Assembly: GCA_902706205.1 (NCBI GenBank)
Contig: CACSKA010000005.1
Coordinates: forward strand, 310,001 to 374,000
DNA length: 64,000 nt
Source of the DNA: Chryseobacterium sp. 18061
GTDB lineage: Bacteria > Pseudomonadota > Gammaproteobacteria > Enterobacterales > Enterobacteriaceae
Direction of reading: 5' to 3'
The notes under the pieces are model-generated. The model was not told the DNA's origin. It saw nothing but the letters and a program-made list of their open reading frames with translations, and searched no databases. Shown piece by piece: positions 23,557-32,555 of this stretch (position 1 is its first letter; every line of letters starts with the position of its first letter). Position numbers and translations under genes: made by a program.

Positions 23557-24117
23557 TTAACACGACCTTAGCCGAGCAATCTCCGAAAGGATAAAATCCG
23601 CCCGTTCCTCAGCAGATACACACGGCAACTCAATCCACTGATAATCATACTTCTGGTATGTTTCCTTCATCGCGTGGTATGTGGAAACAGCTACGTCGAA
23701 AGATTGCTTTCGCTCGGCATCCTGCACATAGATATCGCGCCAAGGTGGCGCAATGAACACGGTGTGATTATACCGAAACTCAGCAATGGCATTTTCCAAA
23801 TGCTTTGGCACCAGAAGCTCAGAGAGATGCAGGTAGCCAGCAACATCTGGAACCCCACGGTCATAGAAGCAAGGTTCTGATACCCCTTCAACTTCGTGCC
23901 ATGAGCGCATTTCCCAACAAAGCATAAGCTCTGCAAACGCGGCCTGATCGGCCCACGGCAATGCACTGCCACCAATTGTTACCTGATCCTGAATCACTGC
24001 TCTACCCGCTTCTCTCGAACACCAATATCCTCGTTGGATGAGCGCATCAACTACCGTGCTTTTTCCCGACCCAGGGCCACCCGTCAGAATGAAGCGTTGC
24101 TGAAAGACTGTAGACAT
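23557..24117 (-). CDS. AAA_28-type P-loop ATPase/kinase
   Basis: A 186-residue P-loop protein with Walker A in FILTGGPGSGKSTVVDAL near residue 15 and a kinase-like fold. Other markers are CSREAGRAVIQDQ, CFYDRGVPDVAGY (Asp-Arg, as in nucleoside-kinase-like proteins) and VFIAPPWRDIYVQDAERKQS. It belongs to the AAA_28 group, whose members often sit next to resistance or tailoring enzymes and may phosphorylate small molecules. The ATG at 24117 follows AAGGA; an earlier in-frame start at 24144 lacks one. First gene of the ATPase-Vat-GNAT operon, with 36 bp before the next gene. Confidence 0.82.
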   Translation of the reverse strand: MSTVFQQRFILTGGPGSGKSTVVDALIQRGYWCSREAGRAVIQDQVTIGGSALPWADQAAFAELMLCWEMRSWHEVEGVSEPCFYDRGVPDVAGYLHLSELLVPKHLENAIAEFRYNHTVFIAPPWRDIYVQDAERKQSFDVAVSTYHAMKETYQKYDYQWIELPCVSAEERADFILSEIARLRSC

Positions 24118-24257
24118 AAGTTTCCTTTTGGGATGAGAAGGCAATCAAACACGGTTTAGTTAATATCACTAGCTAATGCACAACGTTAGGTTTAGGCCTC
24201 GCCAAGCGCTCTAAGAAAGCGCCACGAATTCTGCACCATGATTTCCACTATCCTAGA

Positions 24258-24298
24258 TAAAAAACGCGCCACAGAGCTTCCGGTCGCATTTGGCACAT
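24258..24298 (-). terminator. Terminator-like sequence after the integrase gene
   Basis: On the minus strand a GC-rich arm with GGAAGCTCTGTGGCGCG is followed by six T, directly after the integrase stop codon. It resembles the terminator at 22285-22320 (shared GCGCGCC and AGCTTC words on the + strand). Confidence 0.5.
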
Positions 24299-24299
24299 C

Positions 24300-26252
24300 C
24301 TATGATTTATGCCTTCGACGTGCATCGTTGACCGCCTTGATACCCGCCTCAGTATCAAACTGAGCAATATCAGGCAAACTGTAGCGAAGCTGCGAAATCA
24401 CGCCAAATTGCTCTCCCACATCAGCATCCTTACGATAGGTTGTCATCGCGGTTGTGCTGCCGCGAACATGTCCAACAAGCTGCGCAATCGTCCGCTCGTT
24501 AGTCTCAAACTCGTCTACGGCATTAATGAAAGTATGCCGCAGCGAATGGAACGTTTTCTTACCGTCACGAGGAAACCCGAGGACTTTGCCAAAGTAGTTT
24601 TCGTTAAACCATTTTGAGGCGGCGGCACGATAGCCTTTGATTTTGTTGTGCTTCAACTCAGGGAAAAGGCGATCATACCCGACGGATTTCAGCGCATCGA
24701 CATACTCAAGTAGACCTAATTCGAGCAGTCGTGGATGTAAGGGAACTTGACGGATAGCATTCACCGTTTTCAAGGATTTATCGCCGCCAGCCTGCGCCTC
24801 TTCATCCATCATCTTATCCGGCGCATCAAGGTTGAAATCAATGTAGGCAACGCCGTTTTTATCCACGCGAATATCCGCCAGATAAAGCTGGCAAAGCTCA
24901 TTAATCCGCCCGCCCACATATAATGCCAGCAGAGGCAACCAGTAGTGAAACGGGCGAAAACTCGTATAGCGTCCGTATTGATTAGGTATTCCTGCACCGT
25001 TTTTGAACCAGTCAGCAGAAAAAATACGCAATAGCTCATCCTCGGTGAAGAGGTCGCGGCGATCCTGCTCCCGCACCGTAGGACGGTTCTGGGCAAGTAG
25101 ATTCTCGGCTGGGTTATCAAGAAGGTAACGCTCGCTCTTTGCCCATTTAAGCATCGAACCTAGCGACTCAATATGCCTGCCAATCGCATCACGGCTCATT
25201 ACTGGCTGACCTTCAGCCAGCGCCTTTTCAATCAACTTGTGCGTGTCGGAGATCTTGTATTTCCGCCGCATCAGATACAAGTTGCCGGGCATACTTTGCA
25301 TTCTGGTGACGTAATGTTTCACCATATCGCGATCCAATTCACCCAGCGGCAAATCGCCCATGATCTCCGTGAAGTGTTCAATTCTGGAACGAATTTTCCC
25401 CTCGCTGGCTAGTTTAATATCACCCGTATTTTTATAAACCAGAAACTCTTCCAGCAATGCTGAAACCGTCATGCTCGCATATGTCGGGTTGCAATACGGG
25501 TTGATGGTAGCAGCCGCAGGAATCGCTGGTGTTACAACTACCGGAGCGCATGGCAGAGCACTTAATGTTGGCTCCGATTTCTCAAGCGCTTTATCCCAAG
25601 TGCTACGCAGTTTTTCAGCCTGCACGTTGTTGATGAACAAAGAACTTTCATTCAGCGTCACCCCGGGTAAATCCAACAACCAGAGGGAAAGAGGATTGCC
25701 GTTGTTAGCCCTGAATGCCGTAACCTCAACCTCCCGCCCGTTCAGCAATTCAACAAGGGCAAACTGCGGCTGGTAAAGCTGCATATAGCCGTTCACCACA
25801 GCCTCAGCACCGTAATACGCAATGTTATTCAAAACGAACCCATGCGTATCAGGATCACGCTCAAGAGTGCTGAAATCATCAATCAGAAAGCCACGCTGGT
25901 TCGACACAAGCGCATACAGCGGCACATTGGCTGCCAGAAGATGCTGGACGACAGTCTCAAACCCAACCCCAAATGAATCGCAAAACAACGCCAGGCTGAT
26001 TTTGCCTGCGCCAGTCAACAATGGGGCATTGCCCCTGATCTTCTCTTTATCCACTTGCCTGAACTCTTCCAGAGACGCATACCACTTCTTCAGCAAACGC
26101 GCGGCAATAGCTCTGGCATTTACAAGGTGGGTTGTGCGGGTAGATGCATGAATTTCACGCTGCCCTGTCAGGGCACGATAACGAACCGGGACGGTGATCC
26201 GCAGAACATAGATACCGCTTGGACGTCGATAGAGATTACCACGTTGTGACAT
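24300..26252 (-). CDS. Tyrosine recombinase (island integrase)
   Basis: A long integrase of 650 residues that should catalyse integration and excision at the tRNA-Gly site. The catalytic domain has Arg in LYVGGRINELCQL, the HxxR box in FHSLRHTF, the second His in LVGHVRGST and the nucleophile Tyr near residue 606 in MTTYRKDADVG. The N-terminus (RGNLYRRPSGIYVLRITVPV) is of the DUF6538 type found in large island integrases, followed by a ~200-residue region before the SAM-like core-binding domain. ATG is 90 bp from the tRNA 3' end, pointing away from it. No obvious excisionase gene is present. Confidence 0.95.
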   Translation of the reverse strand: MSQRGNLYRRPSGIYVLRITVPVRYRALTGQREIHASTRTTHLVNARAIAARLLKKWYASLEEFRQVDKEKIRGNAPLLTGAGKISLALFCDSFGVGFETVVQHLLAANVPLYALVSNQRGFLIDDFSTLERDPDTHGFVLNNIAYYGAEAVVNGYMQLYQPQFALVELLNGREVEVTAFRANNGNPLSLWLLDLPGVTLNESSLFINNVQAEKLRSTWDKALEKSEPTLSALPCAPVVVTPAIPAAATINPYCNPTYASMTVSALLEEFLVYKNTGDIKLASEGKIRSRIEHFTEIMGDLPLGELDRDMVKHYVTRMQSMPGNLYLMRRKYKISDTHKLIEKALAEGQPVMSRDAIGRHIESLGSMLKWAKSERYLLDNPAENLLAQNRPTVREQDRRDLFTEDELLRIFSADWFKNGAGIPNQYGRYTSFRPFHYWLPLLALYVGGRINELCQLYLADIRVDKNGVAYIDFNLDAPDKMMDEEAQAGGDKSLKTVNAIRQVPLHPRLLELGLLEYVDALKSVGYDRLFPELKHNKIKGYRAAASKWFNENYFGKVLGFPRDGKKTFHSLRHTFINAVDEFETNERTIAQLVGHVRGSTTAMTTYRKDADVGEQFGVISQLRYSLPDIAQFDTEAGIKAVNDARRRHKS

Positions 26253-26268
26253 CGCCTGTATGAACCCC

Positions 26269-26279
26269 TTGTAGGAGGA
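26269..26279. other. Probable integrase arm-type site, tRNA end
   Basis: TTGTAGGAGGA occurs here, matching two copies at 16166-16189 near the other end. It lies 63 bp inside the tRNA att repeat, and it also coincides with the ribosome-site area of the integrase region, so a dual role is possible. Confidence 0.55.
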
Positions 26280-26341
26280 TCACGAGCGCCGTCACGTATG
26301 AATCAGAAAAATACTGAGGAATGAATACGTTAGGGGAAATC

Positions 26342-26359
26342 TGGAGCGGGTGAAGGGAA
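26342..26359. other. Island attachment site, tRNA copy (att)
   Basis: The last 18 bases of the tRNA-Gly gene, including the encoded CCA, are repeated at 16089-16106. Integration at the 3' end regenerates an intact tRNA. Confidence 0.9.
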
Positions 26360-26415
26360 TCGAACCCTCGTATGCAGCTTGGGAAGCTACCGTTCTACCA
26401 TTGAACTACACCCGC
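26342..26415 (-). tRNA. glyU: tRNA-Gly(CCC)
   Basis: A 74-nt cloverleaf on the minus strand: acceptor GCGGGTG pairing with CACCCGC, D-arm TAGTTCAATGGTAGA, anticodon loop CTTCCCAAG with anticodon CCC, T-arm GGGTTCGATTCCC and encoded CCA. Anticodon CCC and the position next to ygeR identify glyU. It is intact in spite of the island at its 3' end. Confidence 0.97.
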
Positions 26416-26508
26416 GAAAGACGCGCCCGTAAAAGGGGTGAAGGCATTATAGACCTAACGCCTTCACTGACAAGCCTTTCTGCGATTAAGTGGCGATAAT
26501 ATAACCGC

Positions 26509-27228
26509 TTAGCATTTCGGCTTGCTGCCCTGCGGCGGCAAATAACGCAGCGGATCGATAGCGGTGGCGCGGTAGCGAATCTGGAAATGCAGCTTCACGG
26601 AATCGGCATCGCTTTTGCCCATGGTGGCAATCTGCTGGCCGATCTTCACTGACTGCCCGTTATTAACCATCATTTTATCGTTATGCGCATACGCGGTGAT
26701 GTAATCATCATTGTGCTTAATCATGATCAGATTGCCGTATCCGCGCAGCTGATTCCCGACGTACACCACTTTACCCGCGCCGGAAGCGTAGATCGGCTGG
26801 CCGCGCGAACCCGCGATATCAATCCCTTTGTTGCCGCCATCGGCGGTGGAATACCGCAACACCACTTTGCCGCTGGTCGGCCAGCGCCAGCAGCGTTGTC
26901 CTACCGGCGGCCACGAAGACTGCGGCACAGCGGAAGATGGTGTGACTTTTGCCGTCCGACCGCTGGATGATTTTTTCGATCCCGAGCTGCCGCTCACTTT
27001 CAGGCGCTGTCCCACTTCGATGGTATACGGCGGCGAAATGCCGTTCATGCGGGCGAGGCTGCTGACGCTGGTGCCAGTCATGCGAGAGATTTTTGAAAGC
27101 GTATCGCCGCGTTTTACGGTGTACACGGAGCCGCTGTAGCTGCCATCAGAGCCTGATTTACTGCCGGAACAGCCAGCCAGAATCAGCCCGATAAACAGGC
27201 ACAGAAAAAGGCGTAATGGGTGTTTCAT
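26509..27228 (-). CDS. ygeR: Amidase activator lipoprotein ActS (YgeR)
   Basis: Outer-membrane-directed lipoprotein of 239 residues that activates cell-wall amidases in E. coli (renamed ActS). The signal peptide with lipobox LAGC (Cys at ~residue 19) is followed by a LysM repeat (YTVKRGDTLSKISRMTGTSV ... GQRLKV), a Ser/Thr-rich linker, and a LytM domain. The LytM zinc site is degenerate: the first His of the HxxxD box is replaced (NKGIDIAG), while AHND and LHFQIR keep their His. This fits an activator without hydrolase activity. The start at 27228 has the signal peptide at the N-terminus; the open frame extends further upstream without one. Confidence 0.93.
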   Translation of the reverse strand: MKHPLRLFLCLFIGLILAGCSGSKSGSDGSYSGSVYTVKRGDTLSKISRMTGTSVSSLARMNGISPPYTIEVGQRLKVSGSSGSKKSSSGRTAKVTPSSAVPQSSWPPVGQRCWRWPTSGKVVLRYSTADGGNKGIDIAGSRGQPIYASGAGKVVYVGNQLRGYGNLIMIKHNDDYITAYAHNDKMMVNNGQSVKIGQQIATMGKSDADSVKLHFQIRYRATAIDPLRYLPPQGSKPKC

Positions 27229-27462
27229 CAGGCGTCCTGCTCTCAAAGTGAGTCCTCGGTGTCGGAAAAACGGATGGCATATGATACCAGTCATAGCCCG
27301 TATGCCAATGTTTAGCATGCTTTTTGATGAACGACTCTTTGGCAAAAATGGCGCATCACATCCAAAACCCATCCCCTCTCACGCCTTGGGCATTCAGCCT
27401 GATAAAGATTGTCGTATAATAAAGCCCGGTTATATGACTGAGATATTGTGTCCGGAGAAGCG

Positions 27463-28014
27463 ATGAGCAGGCAAGAGCACGTCATTTTACTCGATGAGCA
27501 AGGAGCCGCTATCGGCACCCAGGAGAAGTATGCCGCCCATAATACCGCCACGCCACTGCATCTGGACTTTTCCTGCTGGTTGTTCAACGCTAAAGGTGAA
27601 CTGCTGTTAACCCGGCGTGCGCTCGGTAAAAAAGCCTGGCCAGGCGTCTGGACGAGTTCAGTCTGCGGACATCCCCAACTCAATGAAACTTCAGAAGAAG
27701 CGCTTATTCGACGTTGCCAATATGAAGTGGGCGCCGAAGTAAAGAACATCACACCCGTCTACCCGGCGTTCCGCTACCGGGAAATTGACAGTTCCGGCAT
27801 CGTTGAGAATGAAGTCTGCCCGGTGTTTGCCGCTCAGGTGACTAACGACATAATGCTCAACAGAGATGAAGTGATGGAGTATCGCTGGCTGAATCTGAAA
27901 GATTTACGCCAGGCTATCGAGGCCGCTCCGTTCCTGTTTAGCCCGTGGATGGAACTGCAATTTACCTACCCCCCGGCCCAGGATGCACTGTTCCAGTTTG
28001 CCCACGCCGTATAA
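27463..28014 (+). CDS. idi: Isopentenyl-diphosphate delta-isomerase
   Basis: Type I IPP isomerase, a Nudix-fold enzyme that interconverts isopentenyl and dimethylallyl diphosphate for quinones and undecaprenol. The 183 residues carry the active-site Cys in [14 protein letters not shown], the metal/acid Glu in [17 protein letters not shown] and the Nudix-like segment [19 protein letters not shown] at 27463 follows GGAG; a GTG at 27448 is also open but less likely. It lies in the same place as in E. coli and converges on lysS across a bidirectional terminator. Confidence 0.96.
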   Translation: MSRQEHVILLDEQGAAIGTQEKYAAHNTATPLHLDFSCWLFNAKGELLLTRRALGKKAWPGVWTSSVCGHPQLNETSEEALIRRCQYEVGAEVKNITPVYPAFRYREIDSSGIVENEVCPVFAAQVTNDIMLNRDEVMEYRWLNLKDLRQAIEAAPFLFSPWMELQFTYPPAQDALFQFAHAV

Positions 28015-28032
28015 CACGCAAGGCATAAAAAA

Positions 28033-28063
28033 AGCCCGATTGCTCAAGCAAATCGGGCTCTTT
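28033..28063. terminator. Bidirectional terminator between idi and lysS
   Basis: AGCCCGATT and AATCGGGCT form a 9-bp stem with A-run before and T-run after it. It can end both idi (+) and lysS (-) transcripts. Confidence 0.9.
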
Positions 28064-28100
28064 TACACCGGAGAGCATAACGTCTGCGGTTATGTTCGAC

Positions 28101-29618
28101 TTATTTCGTCGGACGCATTGCCGGGAACAGGATCACGTCACGGATGGTATGGCTGTTGGTGAACAGCATAACCATACGGTCGATACCAATACCCAGACCC
28201 GCCGTTGGCGGCAGACCGTGTTCCAGAGCGGTAACGTAGTCTTCATCGAAGAACATCGCTTCGTCGTCACCGGCGGCTTTCGCATCGACCTGGTCCTGGA
28301 AACGCTGCGCCTGGTCTTCTGCATCGTTCAGCTCGCTAAAGCCGTTGCCGATTTCACGGCCACCGATGAAGAATTCAAAGCGATCGGTAATTTCCGGGTT
28401 GTCATCGTTACGACGCGCCAGCGGAGACACTTCTGCCGGGTATTCAGTAATGAAGGTCGGCTGAATCAGGTGCGCTTCCGCCACTTCTTCGAAGATCTCA
28501 GTCACGGTACGGCCCAGACCCCAGCTCTTCTCAACTTTAATACCGATTTCAGCCGCAATAGCTTTCACCGCGTCGAAGTTATCCAGATCAGCCATGTTGG
28601 TTTCTGGACGGTATTTTTTGATGGCTTCACGCATGGTCAGCTTCACGAACGGCTTACCAAAGTCGAAGGTCTGATCGCCATAAGGCACTTCAGTTTTGCC
28701 GAGAATATCCTGCGCCAGAGTACGAAACAGAGATTCGGTCAGCTCGATCAGGTCTTTGTAATCTGCATACGCCATATAGAGTTCCATCATGGTGAACTCT
28801 GGGTTATGACGAACGGAGACGCCTTCATTACGGAAGTTACGGTTGATTTCGAACACACGTTCGAAGCCACCAACCACCAGGCGCTTCAGGTACAGTTCCG
28901 GCGCAATACGCAGGTACATGTCGAGGTCGAGAGCATTGTGATGGGTGATGAACGGACGCGCGGATGCGCCACCCGGGATCACCTGCATCATTGGGGTTTC
29001 AACTTCCATAAAGCCACGGCCAACCATGAACTGACGGATACCCGCCATAATCTGGGAACGGACTTTAAAGGTGTTGCGGGACGTATCGTTAGCGATGAGG
29101 TCCAGATAACGCTGACGGTAGCGTGCTTCCTGATCCTGCAGGCCGTGGAATTTATCCGGCAGCGGGCGCAGGGCTTTGGTCAGCATACGCAGTTCGGTGC
29201 AATGAATGGACAGCTCACCGGTCTTGGTTTTGAACAGCTTACCTTTCGCGCCGAGGATATCGCCCAGGTCCCATTTCTTGAACTGGTCGTTGTATACGCC
29301 TTCCGGCAGAGAGTCACGGGCAACGTACAGCTGGATACGGCCGCCAACGTCCTGCAGCGTCACGAAGGACGCTTTACCCATGATACGACGGGTCATCATA
29401 CGGCCAGCAACGGTGACTTCAACGTTCAGCGCTTCCAGCTCTTCATTTTCTTTGCTGCCGAATTCGGCGTGCAGCTGGTCGGAGGTATGATCGCGACGGA
29501 AATCGTTCGGGAAAGCGATGCCCTGCTCACGCAGCGCAACCAGCTTCTCACGACGAGATTTCAGTTCGTTATTAAGATCGACGACTTCGTCAGCGCCCTG
29601 TGCTTGTTGTTCAGACAT
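28101..29618 (-). CDS. lysS: Lysine--tRNA ligase
   Basis: Class II aminoacyl-tRNA synthetase that charges tRNA-Lys, 505 residues as in E. coli LysS. The N-terminal OB-fold anticodon domain has [20 protein letters not shown]. The class II motifs are present: motif 1 near [10 protein letters not shown], motif 2 in [20 protein letters not shown] and motif 3 in [12 protein letters not shown]. The start MSEQQAQG lies 9 bp after the prfB stop codon, in the classic prfB-lysS operon. A 513-codon open frame on the opposite strand is a shadow. Confidence 0.98.
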   Translation of the reverse strand: MSEQQAQGADEVVDLNNELKSRREKLVALREQGIAFPNDFRRDHTSDQLHAEFGSKENEELEALNVEVTVAGRMMTRRIMGKASFVTLQDVGGRIQLYVARDSLPEGVYNDQFKKWDLGDILGAKGKLFKTKTGELSIHCTELRMLTKALRPLPDKFHGLQDQEARYRQRYLDLIANDTSRNTFKVRSQIMAGIRQFMVGRGFMEVETPMMQVIPGGASARPFITHHNALDLDMYLRIAPELYLKRLVVGGFERVFEINRNFRNEGVSVRHNPEFTMMELYMAYADYKDLIELTESLFRTLAQDILGKTEVPYGDQTFDFGKPFVKLTMREAIKKYRPETNMADLDNFDAVKAIAAEIGIKVEKSWGLGRTVTEIFEEVAEAHLIQPTFITEYPAEVSPLARRNDDNPEITDRFEFFIGGREIGNGFSELNDAEDQAQRFQDQVDAKAAGDDEAMFFDEDYVTALEHGLPPTAGLGIGIDRMVMLFTNSHTIRDVILFPAMRPTK

Positions 29619-29627
29619 ATTGGTTCC

Positions 29628-30726
29628 TCATAACCCTGCTTTCAAACTTGCTTCGATAAATTGGTCGAGGCTGCCGTCCAGTACCGCCTGGGTATTGCGG
29701 GTTTCAACCCCGGTACGCAGGTCCTTGATACGGGAATCGTCCAGTACGTATGAACGAATCTGGCTGCCCCAGCCGATGTCCGATTTGTTATCTTCCGCCG
29801 CCTGCTTCTCAGCATTTTTCTTCTGCATTTCCAGCTCGTACAGCTTAGCTTTCATCTGCTTCATGGCCTGATCTTTGTTCTTATGCTGCGAACGGTCGTT
29901 CTGGCACTGCGTGACGGTATTGGTTGGAAGGTGGGTAATACGCACCGCAGATTCTGTACGGTTAACGTGCTGACCACCGGCACCGGAGGCACGGTATACG
30001 TCGATACGCAGATCGGCTGGATTGATTTCGATATCGATATCGTCATCCACTTCTGGGTAGACGAACGCGGAACTGAACGAGGTATGACGACGGCCACCGG
30101 AGTCAAACGGGCTCTTACGCACCAGGCGATGTACGCCAGTTTCGGTACGTAACCAGCCAAAGGCATATTCGCCCTGAATACGGATGGTGACAGATTTGAT
30201 ACCCGCCACTTCGCCTTCAGATTCTTCGATGATTTCTGTTTTGAAGCCGCGCGCTTCTGCCCAACGCAGATACATACGCATCAGCATGCTGGCCCAGTCC
30301 TGCGCTTCGGTGCCGCCAGAACCCGCCTGAATATCGATATAGCAATCTGCTTTGTCGTATTCACCAGAGAACATACGGCGGAATTCCAGCTGCGCCAGCT
30401 TGTCTTCCAGCACGTCGAGCTCGGCGACGGCTTCATTGAAGGTTTCTTCGTCATCGGCTTCAACAGCCAATTCCAGCAGGCCGGAAACGTCTTCCAGACC
30501 CTGAGACATCTGGTCCAGGGTTTCAACAATGGCTTCCAGTGAAGAACGCTCTTTACCCAGCGCCTGTGCGCGATCGGGTTCGTTCCACACATCCGGCTGT
30601 TCCAGCTCGGCGTTTACTTCTTCCAGACGCTCTTTCTTGGCATCATAGTCAAAGATACCCCCGAAGAACGTCTGAACGCTCTGTGAGGTCTTGAATGCGA
30701 TTTTTTACCGGATTAATTTCAAACAT
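29628..30726 (-). CDS. prfB: Peptide chain release factor RF2 (programmed +1 frameshift)
   Basis: RF2 reads UAA and UGA stop codons. The gene starts at ATG 30726 ([20 protein letters not shown]) and meets an in-frame TGA at codon 26, in CTT-TGA-C (30648-30654). A +1 shift there restores the frame and gives 365 residues, the exact E. coli length (1099 bp = 365 codons + stop + 1). The C-terminal part has the GGQ motif ([20 protein letters not shown]) that triggers peptide release. The stop recognition region SPF is in [15 protein letters not shown]. The stimulatory Shine-Dalgarno-like element reads CGGGGG in place of AGGGGG. It autoregulates RF2 and is cotranscribed with lysS. Confidence 0.97.
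30648..30663 (-). promoter_or_regulatory. prfB recoding site
   Basis: On the minus strand CGGGGGTATCTTTGAC contains the slippery CTT, the stop TGA followed by C (the weak context), and a Shine-Dalgarno-like tract upstream. The first base differs from E. coli (AGG to CGG, both Arg). Confidence 0.92.
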
Positions 30727-30765
30727 GGTCGATTATCTTTTCTGGGCTTGTAAAAATGCGGTGAT

Positions 30766-30800
30766 AAGAGCGGGATTTTAACGGATCCCCGCTCTTTTTT
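30766..30800. terminator. Hairpin between recJ and prfB
   Basis: AAGAGCGGG and CCCGCTCTT form a 9-bp stem with a T-run on the + strand and an A-run before it on the minus strand. It probably separates recJ and prfB transcription, or attenuates it, as both genes lie on the minus strand. Confidence 0.6.
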
Positions 30801-30816
30801 ATAGGAAATACTGACG

Positions 30817-32550
30817 CTAAATTGGCCAGATATTGTCGATGATCAGTTGCAGGCTGCGGTTACCGCGAAACTCGTTGATATCCAGCTTGTAGGCCAGTTC
30901 CACTTCGCGCACGCCGTTGTCCGGCCAGCAGGCGGTATCCACGTTAAACGCAATGCCGTCGAGCAGTGGGCCACCGCCGACCGGTTCGACCATCACCTTC
31001 AGGTGACGCTCGCCCACCAGCCGCTGTTGAAGCAGACGAAAACGTCCATCGAACAACGGTTCCGGGAACATCTGCCCCCACGGGCCCGCATCACGCAGCA
31101 TCTGTGCGATTTCCATGGTCATATCCGCCGCCGCCAATGGACCATCGGACACCACTTCGCCCTGTAACAGCGCCGGGTCTAACCATTCGGTTACCAGTTC
31201 GCCAAAACGCTGCTGAAACTCGTCAAATCGCGCCTCTTCCAGCGACAAACCTGCCGCCATCGCGTGGCCGCCGAACTTGATCATCATGCCAGGATACAGC
31301 GAATCCAGGCGCTCCAGGGCATCGCGCATATGCAGACCCTGAATCGAGCGTCCGGAGCCTTTCAGCGTGCCGTCACCCGCAGGTGCAAAGGCAATCACCG
31401 GGCGGTGGAAACGCTCTTTGATACGTGAAGCCAGAATACCAACCACGCCCTGATGCCATTCCGGATGGTACATGGCGAGACCGCCGGGCAGCGCTTCGCT
31501 GCTGCGCTCAAGTTTCTCGCACAGCGTCAGCGCTTCCGCCTGCATCCCCTGCTCGATTTCTTTTCGCGTCTGGTTCAGCGCATCCAGTTCATTAGCGAGC
31601 TGACGCGCCTCGCCGATATTGTCACTGAGCAACAGCGCAACGCCGACGGACATATCGTCCAGCCGCCCCGCCGCATTCAGGCGCGGGCCGAGCGCAAAAC
31701 CGAGATCGCTGGCCGCCAGTTTTTGCGCGTCGCGATTAGAGACTTCCAGCAGGGCTTTAATGCCCGGACGGCATTTTCCTGCACGGATACGACTCAGCCC
31801 CTGCCACGTCAAAATTCGGTTGTTAGCATCGAGCGGCACCACATCTGCGACGGTGCCAAGCGCAACCAAATCCAGCAGTTCTGCAAGGTTAGGCGCGGCA
31901 ATGCCCTGCGCCTCAAACCAGCCGCGATCGCGTAAATGCGTGCGCAGCGCCAGCATCAAATAAAACGCGACGCCAACACCGGCCAGCGATTTCGACGGGA
32001 AATCACAATCACGCAGATTCGGGTTAATGATGGCCTCTGCCGCAGGCAGCGTATCGCCAGGCAGGTGATGATCGGTAACCAGCACGGGAATACCCAGCGC
32101 ATGCGCTCGGTCAACGCCGGAGTGCGAAGAAATACCGTTATCGACGGTCATTATCATCTGCGCGCCGCGGGCATGAGCCTGATCCACCACTTCCGGGCTT
32201 AAGCCATAGCCGTCTTCAAAACGGTTCGGCACCAGATAGCTGACATTACTGCAGCCCAGTTGGCGCAGGCCCAATACGCTAAGCGCAGTGCTGGTTGCGC
32301 CATCGGCGTCAAAATCACCGACCACGACAATCCGCAACCCTTTGCGAAACGCGTCGTAGAGCATCTCAACGGCTTTATCAACGCCAGAGAGCTGCTGCCA
32401 CGGCAGCATGCCTTTGACGCTACGCTCGAGATCGGTCGCACTCAAAACCCCACGGCTGGCATACAGCCGCTGAAGCAAAGGCGGAAGATCGGCCGGCAGC
32501 TGCGCCGAGCTGTCCACTTCCCGGCGACGAAGTTGTATCTGCTGTTTCAC
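30817..32550 (-). CDS. recJ: Single-stranded-DNA 5'-3' exonuclease RecJ
   Basis: Exonuclease of 577 residues that acts in RecF-pathway recombination and mismatch repair. DHH-family motifs are present: IVVVGDFDADGATSTALS (motif I), TVDNGISSHSG (motif II), VLVTDHHLPGD (DHH motif) and the DHHA1 GGHAMAAG motif in IKFGGHAMAAGLSLEEA. It starts 5 bp after the dsbC stop, so it is in the xerD-dsbC-recJ operon, as in E. coli. Confidence 0.97.
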   Translation of the reverse strand: MKQQIQLRRREVDSSAQLPADLPPLLQRLYASRGVLSATDLERSVKGMLPWQQLSGVDKAVEMLYDAFRKGLRIVVVGDFDADGATSTALSVLGLRQLGCSNVSYLVPNRFEDGYGLSPEVVDQAHARGAQMIMTVDNGISSHSGVDRAHALGIPVLVTDHHLPGDTLPAAEAIINPNLRDCDFPSKSLAGVGVAFYLMLALRTHLRDRGWFEAQGIAAPNLAELLDLVALGTVADVVPLDANNRILTWQGLSRIRAGKCRPGIKALLEVSNRDAQKLAASDLGFALGPRLNAAGRLDDMSVGVALLLSDNIGEARQLANELDALNQTRKEIEQGMQAEALTLCEKLERSSEALPGGLAMYHPEWHQGVVGILASRIKERFHRPVIAFAPAGDGTLKGSGRSIQGLHMRDALERLDSLYPGMMIKFGGHAMAAGLSLEEARFDEFQQRFGELVTEWLDPALLQGEVVSDGPLAAADMTMEIAQMLRDAGPWGQMFPEPLFDGRFRLLQQRLVGERHLKVMVEPVGGGPLLDGIAFNVDTACWPDNGVREVELAYKLDINEFRGNRSLQLIIDNIWPI

Positions 32551-32555
32551 GCCGA

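Noticed and set aside
28092..29633. 513-codon open frame on the + strand opposite lysS
   Set aside because: It is the exact antisense of lysS, has no family features or ribosome site, and arises from codon bias of the real gene.
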